Shown: positions 1-11,991 of the stretch, one piece after another
How the letters are laid out: each line of letters starts with the position of its first letter
Numbering within the stretch: the stretch's first letter is position 1
Assembly: GCF_030272615.1 (NCBI RefSeq)
Contig: NC_081405.1
Location: 608,518,677 to 608,582,676 of the forward strand
DNA length: 64,000 nt
DNA from: Cryptomeria japonica
Taxonomy: Eukaryota; Streptophyta; Pinopsida; Cupressales; Cupressaceae
Reading direction: 5' to 3'
Made by a program: the position numbers and the translations under genes
The notes under the pieces: generated by a model
The model's input: only the letters and a program-made list of their open reading frames with translations
Database searches by the model: none
Told to the model about the DNA's origin: nothing

Positions 1-1560
1 TCAATAGTAAATATTTTACATGAAACAAGTTTGGACATATAGCTAGTGGGTGTTCAAGTCATATTGGATCTCAATGTTCTAATGGACAATTCTATGTTTT
101 TAATAAGTATGGACATAAGGAAAATGACTGAAGAAGTAGGATGGTATGGAATGGATATGTGAATGCAAACTATGGTAAAAAAAAATTGAGTCTTTAAATG
201 GAATTATTATGAATGCAACGAATATGAGAACAAGCCTATTGAGTGTAGATATAATTTTACAAGGAATGAAAATGGTCAACAACAAGGTCTAGTTTATTAT
301 AACTACAATAAATCATGACACAATAACTACATTAACGAGAATATTTTAATACATGGGTGAAGAAATATAATGAGAATGTAGATGGAAAGATAGTGGATGG
401 ATCTATACCTAGGAATGGTGTAGATGCTACCATTGAAAACTTGATAAAATGCATTATTTGAGGGGGAAAATCATTGAAGACCCTAAGGACCCCTTATTGT
501 GTGGATTTTGGATTGCCTTCAACATGGTAGATGTTAAGAAGCTATTTTTGGAACATTTCATGTGCTTGTGGTTATCTATAGAGCTATTTGTGATTATTGT
601 TATAATAGAGTATCAAAATTTTAGTATGCATGGCGATCAAATGCATTTAAGGAAAAAAACCAAGTTGGTGGTGTTAATATATAAATTATGATTTTGGAAT
701 AATTTTTACCCCTTATGATCTTGTGAATTCAAGAGTTATTGTGTGTGAAAGATATTTTTGGTGTAAACCCTAGTGACTGTGCAATAGAGATATTTAATAG
801 AGTTTTTTATTTCAATTTAGTTTGTATGATCAAGATAGATACATTGATTGTTGTTGACATATCATTAAATTTAGGACTATAGTTCAAACCCTTTCCTTTT
901 GTAGTGACATAAAAATATAAAGAAGGTTCTTTGTCGTGTTGGGTATAGTATATATAGAGGATTATAGGGCTTGCATCCATGTGCTCCTAACAGAGGTTAG
1001 TCATGTAAAGTTTAATGATTTATGAAAGTAGTTGGTGGAAGATGACTTTAAAACATTCAAGCAATAATATAAGCACATTCTAGAGTTATGGTTGAACATT
1101 TGGAAGGAGTTCCGTAATTTCAACTATGAGTATGCATGAATTTGGTCAGTGAAATTAATGAAGATATTATATATTTGGATCACCCATATAAGATCATGAA
1201 GGATTCTATTAGGGATTTAGAAAGGTTGTGCATCACTATACACTTCTTGTAGTGAAATTGGCAAACAATGAATTTACAAACTTGAGTTATTACGCCTTGT
1301 TGTCACTGATGTCAACTTATCTTGTATTTATATGGAAGTAAGAATAGTATAGAAAATATTTATATATGCACAAAAGAGTATTTATGTACATCATTGAATG
1401 CTCTAGCATTGATGAAGATGTTGTTGTTTTTTAGAAAGATTGGTTTAGTGGAAGTTTCTATACGCAAGAGATAATATTTAATATCTCAATGGAAGAATGC
1501 CTTCTATTCCTATAGTTGTGAAGATCACATGTCATGGTTCTACATATAATGTCTATGATC
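1..1560. other. AT-rich region without recognisable gene
   Basis: Both strands are full of stop codons. An 80-codon frame at 449-691 has no recognisable motif and no partner exon, so I treat it as chance. I see no LTR ends, RNA genes or conserved motifs. Confidence 0.5.
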
Positions 1561-2520
1561 TGTGTACATTGCACTATCTATTTTGTAAATTCTCTCTGGA
1601 TCAGTTGGCTAAGCTAATTACTGTTGTTTTTTACAGTAAGGTTATCTGTTAGAACATGTCCAGAAAATTTTTTGTTGGCTTCAAGATATGTAGATTCATG
1701 TGTTGTGATTTAGAGGATTTGTTCATGTGATCTATTCACTATTCCAATTCAATTTTGAAGTGGCAACTTTATCAGTTGGTGATGTTATGATGTTTTGAGT
1801 TCTAGGTGTTAGCTATTCTAGTCTCGAACTGGCAATGATTTTGTATTATAATAAGATCATATTCTTTTTCTTTAGGTTTTGTTTGGAGGATGTGTATGGC
1901 TATTATTTTGGGTCTCACTGTGACATGTGTAGATTTATATTGAGTTTCATGTATTGGAGAATTTTTTTAGGCTAAATAGTTGGTGTGCTCCATTATTCAT
2001 CTACATGTTTTATTTGATGTTGACCTTGGAGGATGTGATAGTGTGTGTGGTCCATTTGAATCATTTTGAAATATTGTATTTTAATTTTTTGGGGCTCTCT
2101 ATATCTCTTGGAGTATTTTTCATTTAGTATTCTAGGTATGGGTGTCCAAATTCATGTAATAATGTATATTTTATCTATGGTTGACCTAGTTAAGGGTTTT
2201 GATAATTAACCTTGTATATAGAGGAGTTTGGATGTCTTGGTGAGTGTATGGAAGGGGTGTGAATTGATTTTTAAAAGATGTGAAAAACCTACAAGTAGAA
2301 TTAGTATTAGAGATGTGTGAAAGACTATGGTGAAGATCTTTGATGATGATATTCTTTTTCGTTGCCTATATAAGAAGGCTATTGTAATATTTGTATTATC
2401 AAGAAGTCAAGTATTTCTCTTGCATCTCTCTCTTTAGTGGTTGGTTGTCTCCTAGTGATTCCTATTTATTTTTACAGATATTTTCCCTAAAAATTATAGT
2501 TGATAAAGGCAAAAATCCCA
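1561..2520 (+). repeat. Possible degraded LTR / promoter-bearing repeat remnant
   Basis: This non-coding stretch has the texture of the U3-R part of a plant LTR. It is T-rich, has a good TATA box at 2367-2373, then a short T-rich leader, and further on (about 2520) sequence that could be internal. I cannot find a matching second LTR, TG/CA ends or a target-site duplication. The call is therefore a hypothesis based on layout only. A decayed gene promoter would look the same. Confidence 0.25.
2367..2373 (+). promoter_or_regulatory. TATA box in possible LTR remnant
   Basis: TATATAA stands in an otherwise mixed context (GTTGCC before, GAAGGC after), about 30 bases ahead of a region that could be the transcript start. 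It is the only promoter-like signal I trust in the first 3 kb. Confidence 0.3.
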
Positions 2521-3480
2521 CCAACACCCTTGGTAGCTCAAAAAGTAAGAACATGTGGAAAAGGTAAGTCTATTATTAAATCACTAGAGAACAACCTTGC
2601 TATCTGTCCTCAATATTTCCCTACAATTGACATATCTGATGGGGATTTTTATAATGATTAAATTTACCACTTCCTTTGGTGAAAGAAATTTAGTATGACT
2701 AGATAAACACATGGCTAGAAGCAATGTTGAAAAAGCCCCCTTAAAGAATTTGGTGAAGAACATTATGAGGACTCTTCCTTCAATGAGGAAAATATGGAGA
2801 GATATTTTTTAAAATTATGAGGCCTTGAATTTGATTCTTGAGGATCCCTACTGACACTTTCCACCTATTGAGACTCATTCTTAGGATGCTCTAGATGAAG
2901 TTAGCATCCTTAAAGACTATCGTGATAAAAAAGATGAAAAATGGATGTTGGTTGCAAAGCTTGAAGACCTAGAAGATTTGGTGGATAATTTGGGAACCCT
3001 TCAAAAATCCTTAGGGTGTAAGAAAAATTGGGAAATGATTATGTATCTAGAAAAAAATATTTGACAAATGAGTGAAGATCAATAGGAACATGATGCGAAG
3101 GGTTGTTAAGGGAGTAGTGACTGTGGGTTGGAAGATTGAAAGAAAGAATAATAAAAAAGACTGAATGAGGATGATTAAAAGTAAGGCCAACAGAGAAATG
3201 ATTAATGCTTATTCTCAATAGAAAGATGCACTGGAGAAAATACTAGATAATTGAGGCTATATTTCCTAATGTCCCTTGTTTTTGTATTATATTATTTTAT
3301 TTTTTGATGTTTGTTTCTTGTTGTTCTTTGGATTTTATTTTAATTACCCCTTGTATGTAGTATTTATAATCTATTTTGTTTAGAACTATTTTATGGGCTT
3401 CCTTTCCAAGCTTTTTTGATATGGATCTGTAATGGGTTGGGGCCCTTCTCCACTTAATATAATAAAAAAGAAAAATATTC
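2521..3480 (+). pseudogene. 3' remnant of a LINE (ORF C-terminus and 3' UTR)
   Basis: Around 2870-3060 one plus frame gives a charged Leu/Glu/Lys-rich helical stretch (reads like DEVSILKDY ... KLEDLEDLVDNLG), interrupted by stops. Then comes a T/G-rich tail of about 200 bases with TGTAATGGGTT followed by GGGGCCC (3427-3450) and an A-rich end (3461-3478). The same tail order (TGTAATGGGTTT, then GGGGCCC, then an A-rich end) closes the large LINE at 25117-25168, so this looks like a truncated relative. Only the 3' end is present, as in 5'-truncated LINE insertions. Family membership is inferred from the tail and coiled-coil layout; the coding part is too decayed to align by eye. Confidence 0.5.
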
Positions 3481-3606
3481 TATTGGTTAATTAAAGGAAA
3501 ACAATTTTAGAGGAAGATCCTAATAGATCACCTTATAGGATTAATCCTTTTCTAAGCTCATTGTGATGAAGCACCTAAGATACAATCTTAAGTGTCATCA
3601 TTCTAC

Positions 3607-5565
3607 CCACCAACCTAGAAAATGTCTAAAGAAGGGGCAATTCTTGAAGACTCTAGGACTCTCCCACACAATTTTTTTTATTAAGGATAAAGTGCAAGAG
3701 AATGCTTATATATTACTTTGAAATAAAAATATTACATCAAAGTAGTGACAACATAGATCTAGAATAGAGAGCAAATCTAAATTTGTATAAAGAAAAACCA
3801 ACCTATTGCAAAGAGTTAAGCACAATCTATAGACCTAAACATTACTATACCCATATGAGCACAATCACATAACAACTATCTACCTAAAATAATGACAAAG
3901 AGTATGACTCAATTAGTTAATTCAAAATAAAAAGATTAATTTAATTATTAAATATTGAAAGATCATATGGATAATTTATAGGTCTATCTTGATATCTAGA
4001 ATAATGTAATAAAATGGTTCCTACCCATCTTCAAAAAGTAGGATGTGAATCTAGGTGATGGATATGAAGGTGATCAACTAGACCAAATAACAAATTCAAA
4101 CGTACGTGAATGAAGACATGTGGAAAATGTTTAAAATAAAAATCTAAGACTTCTTAAAATTGGGAAAACACAAAGTTAAAGATTTGAACCTTATAAAAAA
4201 CATGAGAGTAATTAAATGAGAACTTAAAAAATTTGTAATACTTGTCAATTTATATTTCCAGTAGATGAAGGTACAAAACTAAGTGAATGACATTCATCCT
4301 CAAGACTAGTTTTAGGTGTAGATAGAGATTTGTTTATTTTTGTTAGTGATATCAATCTATAGTTACTATACATGCACGAATAAAGGTATAACATTCCTAG
4401 TTAGCTAATAAAAATGATAAATATATTATCATTTGAATGTACCACATATCGTGCATTCCTATAAGTAAAGTTTATAGTTCAATTAAAACTAGGTGGTAAT
4501 ACCCCCCAAAGAATGTATCCATAAACACCATAAAATAAATTTGTACACTATCTAGGCATCACAAGGGATTAAGTGTTAATGGTATTGGTCCATGTGTTAA
4601 GGTAAAACCACTAACATTGAGTGACCCTAGCCTTTCAATATCAAATCTTCTAAATGTGATCTATGATTTCTTTTGAAATTGGTAAAATTGAAATTGATTT
4701 TTATCTATTAAAAAAATAAATGTTCAAATCATCCATTTTCCATTAAATTTCATTTAGTGTAGATATTATCATATTAACCTTAATGATAAATGGTATTTTT
4801 TATTACATAACTTGAGCAATACTCAAATCATTAAGTTAGGATTTTTCTCTTTTGGTCAAATGCTTGTTACATATTCAATGGTATAAAATAAAGATCAAAG
4901 ACAATAAATAATGATCTATAATTGTTAATGTCATTTTGATGTCATGTCCTTATAATAATTGAATGCTTATCAAATATTCTCTATTAATTTTATAAATTTT
5001 AAATCAAATCTTGCTAAAATATTTACATAATTAAATAATGTTGTTTTTAGTTATATCTCTAATCAATAAGTCCAACCTAAAAAAACATGTCCACAATGTT
5101 TACATCAAATCATTTTAGAATATTCCCATGACTAAGAATGTTATTTGAAAACATGTCCACAATGTTTGTGTCAACTCACTCAAAAATATTCACTTGAATC
5201 AGAATATTATCTTCAGCTATTTCCTTGCCGATAAAACTCATGTCTATTAATGAAAGTCAAACTAAAACAAATGACGATACTGTCTGATAATGTCCTCCAA
5301 AATATTTTAATGCATTCCTATCAATCAATGGAAGGGTAAAGAGTTCATTGAATCGGAGAGAAAAAGTCCATAGTATGACTCTGATGGCATAGAGATATCA
5401 AAAAAAAAATTGACAAAGTGTAGTCAAATCGGATCTCATAAGTTGTAAGTTGTGAATATGTTTATAGATAGAAGCCCACTTCTAACGTCTTTTCCAATAG
5501 AAGAGAAAATTTATACTCTCCAAATGTGGCTAAATTCTTTCACTTTCTTCTTTCGATCAACATAA
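3607..5565. repeat. Unknown 2-kb dispersed repeat, copy A
   Basis: The segment from CCACCAAC (3607) to the TTCTTTCGATCAAC motif near 5560 reappears at 13160-15265 in the same orientation. Identity is roughly 85% by eye, with many small indels. There are no coding frames, LTR ends or terminal inverted repeats. The last 100 bases (GTCTTTTCCAA, ATTTATACTC, CTTTCACTTTC) look like a promoter or leader. It could be an old segmental duplication or a non-coding transposable element; orientation of function is unknown. Confidence 0.7.
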
Positions 5566-5639
5566 CTAGCAATTGCATCTTAGTGTGCAATGGGTACACC
5601 GAAAAAGTGTGGAAGGTCAATCATAAAAAAAAATTGGTG

Positions 5640-6785
5640 TTATTTTTACAACTAAGAGGGGGAGAGATAAGGGGATAAGGAGATAGAGATTGAGGATACA
5701 AATAGAGAGGAATATCGAGATCAAGATGGACATAGAGATAATGATAGGAGATAAGGAGAGAGACGAGATATAGATATAGATATAGATATAGATATAGATA
5801 TAGATATAGATATGGATATGGAAGAGAGAAATATATAGATAGGGGGACAAAGGGAGAGATAGAAAAGATAAAGATAGAGATAAGAAGTGATATATAGAAA
5901 GAGATATCTAGAGAGATATCTATAGGGGTAGAGAGAGATGGATAGATAATAAGATAGAGATAGTAGAAGAGATTAATGAAGAAATATGGAGAGATAGAGA
6001 TGGAGGGGTGAAGAGATATAGGAAGAGGGTGAGGAAGCGAGGGACAGATGGATGGATAGATAGAAGGAGTTACATTTACAAATAAAGAGAGACATAAGAA
6101 GATGGAGGTAGATAGGAAGAGGGCGGGAGAGAAATAGATAGAGAGATAGAGAGATAGAGAGAGCTAGAGGGAGAGATAAGGAGAGATAGGGATACATAGA
6201 GAACTAGGGGAAGGGAGAGATAGAGATAGATATATATGAGGAGATAGAGTGATGGAAAGATCGATATATAAGAAGATATAGAGGGGGAGGAGGAGGGGGA
6301 GTGGGAGAGATAGATCAATAGATAGAGAGGGAGTGACATAGATAGTGGAGATATAGAGAAATATAGGGGGTGATATATATAGGGAGATGGGGGAAATAGA
6401 GATAGATAAAGATATAGAAAGTGATATATAGAGAAATAGAAATAGGGATATATAGATAGAGAGGGAGAGTGAAATATAGGAAGATAGAGATAGAGGGGGC
6501 AATAGTGAAAGATAAAGGAGGTGATCTATAAATAAGTAATAGATAGAGTGAGAGATAGATATAGATAAATATAGGGAAGGAGAATCAATAAGTGAGTTAG
6601 AGTTACATAGATATAGATATAGGGAGGGAGAAACAAAGATTGTGTGTATGAGAGTGAGAGGGATAGAGAGGGAGGGAGATATATAAATAGATACATAGGG
6701 ACAAAGAAGGAGGGAGAGAAGTTGAGAGAGGATAAAGAAGTATAGAGATATAACTATGGGGAGAGAGGAAGATATAGAAAAGAAA
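5640..6785. repeat. Purine-rich GA/GATA tract, about 1.1 kb
   Basis: The plus strand is almost pure purine plus T in GATA, GAGA and AGGGAGAG permutations. A clean run of GATATA units lies at about 5766-5813. Long open frames on the minus strand here are low-complexity Ser/Leu/Ile/Tyr repeats from reading the satellite and are not genes. Confidence 0.9.
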
Positions 6786-6792
6786 GAGATGG

Positions 6793-6825
<33 letters not shown>

Positions 6826-6986
6826 AATATATATATATATATGTATATGTATGTATATATATGTGTATGTATATATATATGTATGTATGTATATATATGT
6901 ATATATATGTGTATGTATATATATATATGTATATATATGTATATATGTATATATATGTATATATCTATATATACATACACATATAT

Positions 6987-7039
<53 letters not shown>

Positions 7040-7160
7040 TATATATATATGTATGTATGTATGTATATACATATATATGTATGTATATATGTATATATAC
7101 ATATATGTATATATAGATATATATGTATATATATATATAATATATATACAGAGAGAGAGA
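6786..7160. repeat. Compound TA / ATGT / AC microsatellite
   Basis: An (AT)n run (about 6793-6819) passes into ATGTATAT mixtures, then a perfect (AC)21 run at 6991-7032, then again ATGT/TATA units and a short (GA) run near 7150. Open frames on both strands read Tyr/Ile/Val/Cys/His repeats and are artefacts of the repeat. Confidence 0.95.
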
Positions 7161-7624
7161 GTTCTTTTTTGTCTCAACATTATTTTAAATTATATAAAAA
7201 TTTTCCAAATAAAGGTTAAAAACACAAAAGATCAACATTATTCTCAAAAAATTGTGATAAAAACACAATGCATCTAAGCCCTTCCTTATCTAACTTAAAC
7301 TTATGTGCCATTAAAATTTAGAAATGTAAACAAAATATTAAATCCATGAAAGAGCCTAAGCAAGTCCAACAATTGAAGAGTAAGTTATATAAATTATCCA
7401 AATTAGTATTAAAATAAATTGTGCGTTATATTGCATATAATATGTAATAATAAATATAATGTTATTATATCTTTCAATAAATTTAGTAATATATTTGAAA
7501 GATAAATACTAAAAATATAATATATTTAATATTTTATTTAATATTGTATGTAGAAATTATATTTTATATCAACTTTATATTATATTATAATAAAAATAAT
7601 ATATTTAATATTTTAAATACTAGT
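7161..7624. other. AT-rich spacer
   Basis: Very AT-rich sequence with long A/T runs. I see no gene, repeat end or RNA structure. Confidence 0.6.
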
Positions 7625-7965
7625 AAACCAGCTTTTTTCAGCATGGAGCGAGCGGGGCGTTTGTTTTACTAAGGAAACCAGACTAAAAATAGGAGCAAGG
7701 TCCCAGTGGACTAAAATTCAGAGTGTGTTTCATGAGCGACTCTCTGGGTAGATACCAACGGCATTCTTCAACGGAGAATCTTTCCTTGTTGGATCTTTCC
7801 CTCAGTTCCCGTACAAGAGTGCCCCCCAAATCATCCACCTTGGCAGTTGGGTCCATAGTCCAACCCTTGGACTACCCTCGGTCTTCATTTTCCCTGGCTA
7901 GATAGTAGGGGCGGTAGGGCCCCCGGGGGCCCAGGGCGCCCTATCCAAACTATCCCCTCTCCTCC
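7625..7965. other. GC-rich island of unknown origin
   Basis: This block of about 340 bases is sharply richer in G+C than the AT-rich DNA on both sides. It contains a perfect 16-bp palindrome GGGCCCCCGGGGGCCC (7917-7932) followed by a second palindrome AGGGCGCCCT (7933-7942). A 60-codon plus frame (7723-7905) is compositionally normal but shows no motif I recognise. The sharp edges suggest inserted foreign DNA. A nuclear copy of organelle DNA is one option; I could not match it to a known organelle gene. Confidence 0.5.
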
Positions 7966-10010
7966 TCCCACCCACAATTAAATATTATATTAAATTTATA
8001 TATAAGAATGTACAATTTATAAAAACATTAAATTTATAATATTAAACTTAAAAATATTTAAATCTAACATAATTTGAGTTATATTCAAACTATAATCATT
8101 TAGAAAACACAATCATTTAAGCAAGCACATACTCAACTTAAATATTGAATTGTGCAATTGTAATTAATGTCAATTTTATATTTTACTCAAATTTACAAAC
8201 AATCAAATTTATTAATTTTATAAAGATATAGTAAAAATAATATTAAAATAAATTTCAAACTTAATATTATATTAAAAATTAAAATATTTAAATTAAATAC
8301 TAAATTTGACTATATCAAAATTCAGTAATAATAATAACAATTCAAAAAAACAACCACACATAAAACTTATTAAGTTAATTAATAATTATATAAGAAGATA
8401 AAAGTAATTCTTTAATTTATTAAAAATGAAATATTGAGAAAATAAATACTTAAAAAATTATTATAAAAAATAAATTAAGTTTAAAAATTATTATAAAAAA
8501 ATTAACTCAAAAAAGATAAAATCGTACTTTAAATAAAATATTACAAATAAAAATAAATTATAAAAAAATTGATTGAAGTTAAAAAAAAATTAATATTTAT
8601 ATAAGAAATCAAGTTAAAGACAAACCTAAAGAGTTAAAATTAAAATAAAATATTTTTAAAAAAATAATATATATATATTTATTTATTTATTTTGAATTGG
8701 CTTGCAAACAAATGGCACATGGATTGTAGTGAAGGCGGGGAATGTGGCATATTTACAAGGTTGTTGGAAGGCTTAATTAGAAGGCACGTTTGTATGTAGG
8801 TGGTTGCTTGAATGCTAGGTAGGGAAAATGGAGAGCTAGAACCAATATAGCTTTTCATGTTTATTTCTTATTTCTAATTGTTGCTTGTAATATGACTCAT
8901 TTGTAGGCAATGCACATTGCAAAACTCATGAAGGGATGATTGGTAATGCCTGTACAAAATAATCCCAGACAACACAAATAAAGTTTCAAGTTGAGCTATT
9001 TCATTTTTAATTTTTTTTCCCTAGATTTTTAAGTTTCCAACCATTCTAAGTATTGATTTTTTACGTTGGAATAAGTATGTCAACTATATTTCATAGAACT
9101 GTAAATTATTACTTAATATTAAATTCTAATTTGTTACTATTAAATCCACAACCCAACTCTATATTATTAAATGAGATCTAGTTCCAGGATTTATTTTGGG
9201 TTTCATTGAAGATTTGGGGTTTTATAGCTGACCAAATTGATACTCTTTTTTTAATGGCATATTATTCGTTTTCAATTGCATTTTGTTGTCCATGATTGAA
9301 TTTTGAACATTGAAGCAACATCTCATGAATCCATTCAACTATTATGAAATCTTACATATAATGAAGTTATTTTAAACATCATAAATCTAAAAATTCACAT
9401 TACAAAGAATAAAAATAGGTTCATAATTTACTTGTTACAAAGTCAAATTCTTGGTAGTCACTGCCTATAAATGGGAATGTATAAGTTGGAGCAGTGTTTT
9501 CATCTGTTGAAATTGATAATAATAGAGCACTGAAACTATTTCAGAATATAATTTATTTCCTTACTATTTTGGAAATGGCTTGTGTAATTTTTTTAGATTA
9601 CTTTTCCATCTGTGATCGTAATTATATCAGCCAGCTCATTCATTTCATAGAATACGATGTAATTATATCATTTATATTAAATGGGTTCAAACTACACGGG
9701 ACATAGTGAATTGAATTTATATGAAATGAGTGGACCTATCACATCTTGTTACGTTTTATACTCTTCGAAATACACATTGGAAGTCCCATGTTTGTTACGC
9801 GTGTTAATATGTGCAGAGGAATATGGGTGGCATTGATTACATCGAGAGAAAATATGACTGGAGCCCATGGTTCGAATTAAAAAAAAAAGGGAAAGCAATT
9901 TCAAAAAAATCAACAGTTGCAGATGTTTCAATGGTTTTGCACATCTAAGAGAAAGTGTCCACCGTAGATTTTAAATATCAGATCATCCATCTCAAATAAA
10001 GAAATGCCTT
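7966..10010. other. AT-rich region without recognisable gene
   Basis: 7966-8690 is extremely AT-rich with long A runs. 8691-10010 is more mixed. Frames at 9494-9706 (+) and 9749-9931 (-) are short, lack motifs and have no exon partners. I see nothing else. Confidence 0.55.
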
Positions 10011-10150
10011 CAGTGTAATTATCATATATGAACATAATATCATATACCTTTTCTAGTCAAATGTACTTTCACGGGTTTACATATTTCTAACAAGTATAAT
10101 TTAACACATTTACAGATTCTTCCAAAATGTCAACATATGTACAAATCTTT
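10011..10150. repeat. Fragment also present at 15262-15400
   Basis: The sequence from AATTATCATAT through CTAGTCAAATGTACTTTCAC to the CCAAAATGTCAA motif matches 15262-15395 closely. There it follows directly on copy B of the 2-kb repeat. The two belong to the same repeat family or duplicated locus. Confidence 0.65.
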
Positions 10151-10554
10151 TCATTTGATTCATGTAGATTTAATTATTCAAAGATGATTGTGGAAAGTTT
10201 TCTTTGAATAATTCATAGTATATGACTTGCATAGATTTCATTATTTAAAGTCGATTGTGGAATGTTTGCTTTGAATAATTTAGAATATATTGGTCAAAAA
10301 ATAAATAATAGTTTTACACATCATCGGTTTAGCTCTCTTACTATCATGGAAATAATCAATGCCATGTCCATGCATTCTTACAATGATCCAACATGTTTTC
10401 TTCCCACCTCTCTTTGTCCTCCACCCATGGAAAGTAATCAGCCCTGTGAGCGTGCTTACAATAACCCTAAATGTGTTGTTCTTGTCATAGCTAAAAATAA
10501 TGTGTGTCTGCATTTTTCGTGGGTTCCAAATTATGACATATTTCTTAATCATCG
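10151..10554. other. Spacer with overlapping spurious frames
   Basis: A 118-codon plus frame (10262-10618) and a 100-codon minus frame (10280-10582) overlap and show no family motif. The plus frame runs into the repeat fragment at 10555. A tandem echo (ATTATTTAAAGTCGATTGTGG near 10240 and ATTATTCAAAGATGATTGTGG near 10175) shows local duplication. I do not support a gene here. Confidence 0.5.
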
Positions 10555-10680
10555 TGGTGCAAATGTGAAAACATGCCCACAATGTTTACATCAAATCATT
10601 ATTAGAATATTCCCATGACTCAGACTGTTATTTGAAAGCATGTCCACAATGTTTGTGTTAAATCATTCAAAAATATTTGT
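10555..10680. repeat. Third fragment of the 2-kb repeat family
   Basis: The motif pair CCACAATGTTTACATCAAAT and CATGTCCACAATGTTTGTGT, which is adjacent in copies A (about 5090-5180) and B (about 14650-14740), recurs here. Only this part of the family is present. Confidence 0.65.
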
Positions 10681-11639
10681 AGACACTTAAAAATGTTTCA
10701 TCGTTCATTAAGTTAATTAATCTTATTCTTTGAATTCTTCATATTTCTTCATCATTTTACTAATTATTCCAATTTCTATTCCATTCTTAATCAATTAATT
10801 ATTTAACCATTTTCAAATATAAATTAAATATTTATTATTAAATTAATTATGATTTAAATCCTTTAATTGAATAATCTTTATTATTTAATTAAATTTAATT
10901 TCTAAACAATTAAATAGTTTCTTTAAATTATTTAATTAGTTAATCTGTTCTTCTAATTCAAATTCAATTATAGATCCCTAAATTCTAATTTTGTCTAATT
11001 TCAATATTTCTCTAATTCAAAATCAAATTCAAATTCGAGTTTCCCCAAATTCGAATTTCAATTAATTGTAATTGCATGTTCATTTCAATTTCATGATTTT
11101 GAAAACCAAATTCAAAGACATGCAAAAATCAAATTAAATATCTAAATCAAGTTTGCATGAATTAAAAGATCAAATTGCATTTAAAATAAATTCAATAATA
11201 AATTATCATGGAAAAATTAAATTGAAAATCTAAATCAAGTTTAAATTGCATGCGAATGGAATTGAATTTCAAATAAAAATCCTACAGATCATGCTAAATT
11301 TATAATTAATTGATCAATTCAATTAATTAATTAATTAAATCATTTCTTTAATTATCTCCCAATCATTCTTTTTTAATCTTCCAATTAGCTTTTTTCTGAA
11401 AAAACATTCAATCAGTTAACTCAATCATTCTTCTTCTATCTTCCAATCAGCTTTTTTCTAACATGTCATCAATTAATTAACTCATATAACTATTCAATAT
11501 ATTTTGTACCACCTCCAAATAAGTAGTTCAACTATCTATTAACATGTGAGATCACTTGAGTTCCACCTCTCAATCAATCCTCTTCTAATTTCTATAAATT
11601 CAGCATCAATTCTCCATTTTCAATGACCTCTTTTGGAGA
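10681..11639. other. AT-rich stretch, possibly an LTR remnant
   Basis: This is rich in AATT and AAATTCAAATTC words. A block of about 40 bases (CAATCATTCTT ... CAGCTTTTTTCTAA) is repeated in tandem near 11358-11400 and 11424-11462. A TATA box-like TATAAAT sits at 11593-11599. The texture is that of an old plant LTR, but no ends or partner LTR are visible. Confidence 0.3.
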
Positions 11640-11991
11640 CTTGGCACAATGACTTGAAGCAGTTAAAGTTATATTTTGGAGATGCATTTTCTAAGATGGC
11701 ATTGTAAAACACTTTGAAATTTTATATCTATATATGATAATGCAAATTTTGATGTATATTGCATTTATCTTTCATGTATTTGCTTACCTTTGCCATTCTT
11801 GTCAAAGGGAGAGTAGTAGTGAAGTCAAAATTTTGAATTGTCATGGGGAGTAGTAGTATATATGTTTGTAAATTTTGTAATAGCATGCAATTGCTAAGGG
11901 GGAGTATGTGTCATGAGTTGAGTCAATTTTTGTATTTCACACTTAGACAAAAAATTTTCGAAGTGTTTCCATCAATGCCAAAGGGGGAGAT
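11640..11991 (+). mobile_element. 3' internal end of a Sirevirus-like Copia
   Basis: Upstream of the LTR that starts at 11992 lie several polypurine-tract-like runs: CAAAGGGAGAG (about 11803), ATGGGGAGTAG (about 11839), TAAGGGGGAGT (11895-11905) and the final AAAGGGGGAGA (11980-11990). Multiple polypurine tracts just before the 3' LTR are a known mark of plant Sireviruses. No coding part of this element is left in the window; the upstream side is truncated near 11640. The 3' LTR directly follows. Confidence 0.6.
11980..11990 (+). promoter_or_regulatory. Polypurine tract of the Sirevirus-like element
   Basis: AAAGGGGGAGA directly before the LTR start. It would prime plus-strand DNA synthesis in an active element. 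Confidence 0.65.

Noticed and set aside
449..691. 80-codon frame with ATG as a host gene
   Set aside because: No recognisable domain, no splice partners, and surrounding sequence is decayed repeat-like DNA.
5617..7277. Long open frames on both strands in the microsatellite region
   Set aside because: They are Ser/Leu/Tyr/Ile/Cys/His low-complexity readings of GATA, TA, ATGT and AC repeats.
10262..10618. Overlapping 118-codon (+) and 100-codon (-) frames as a gene
   Set aside because: No motif on either strand; the plus frame runs into a dispersed repeat fragment that is non-coding in its other copies.
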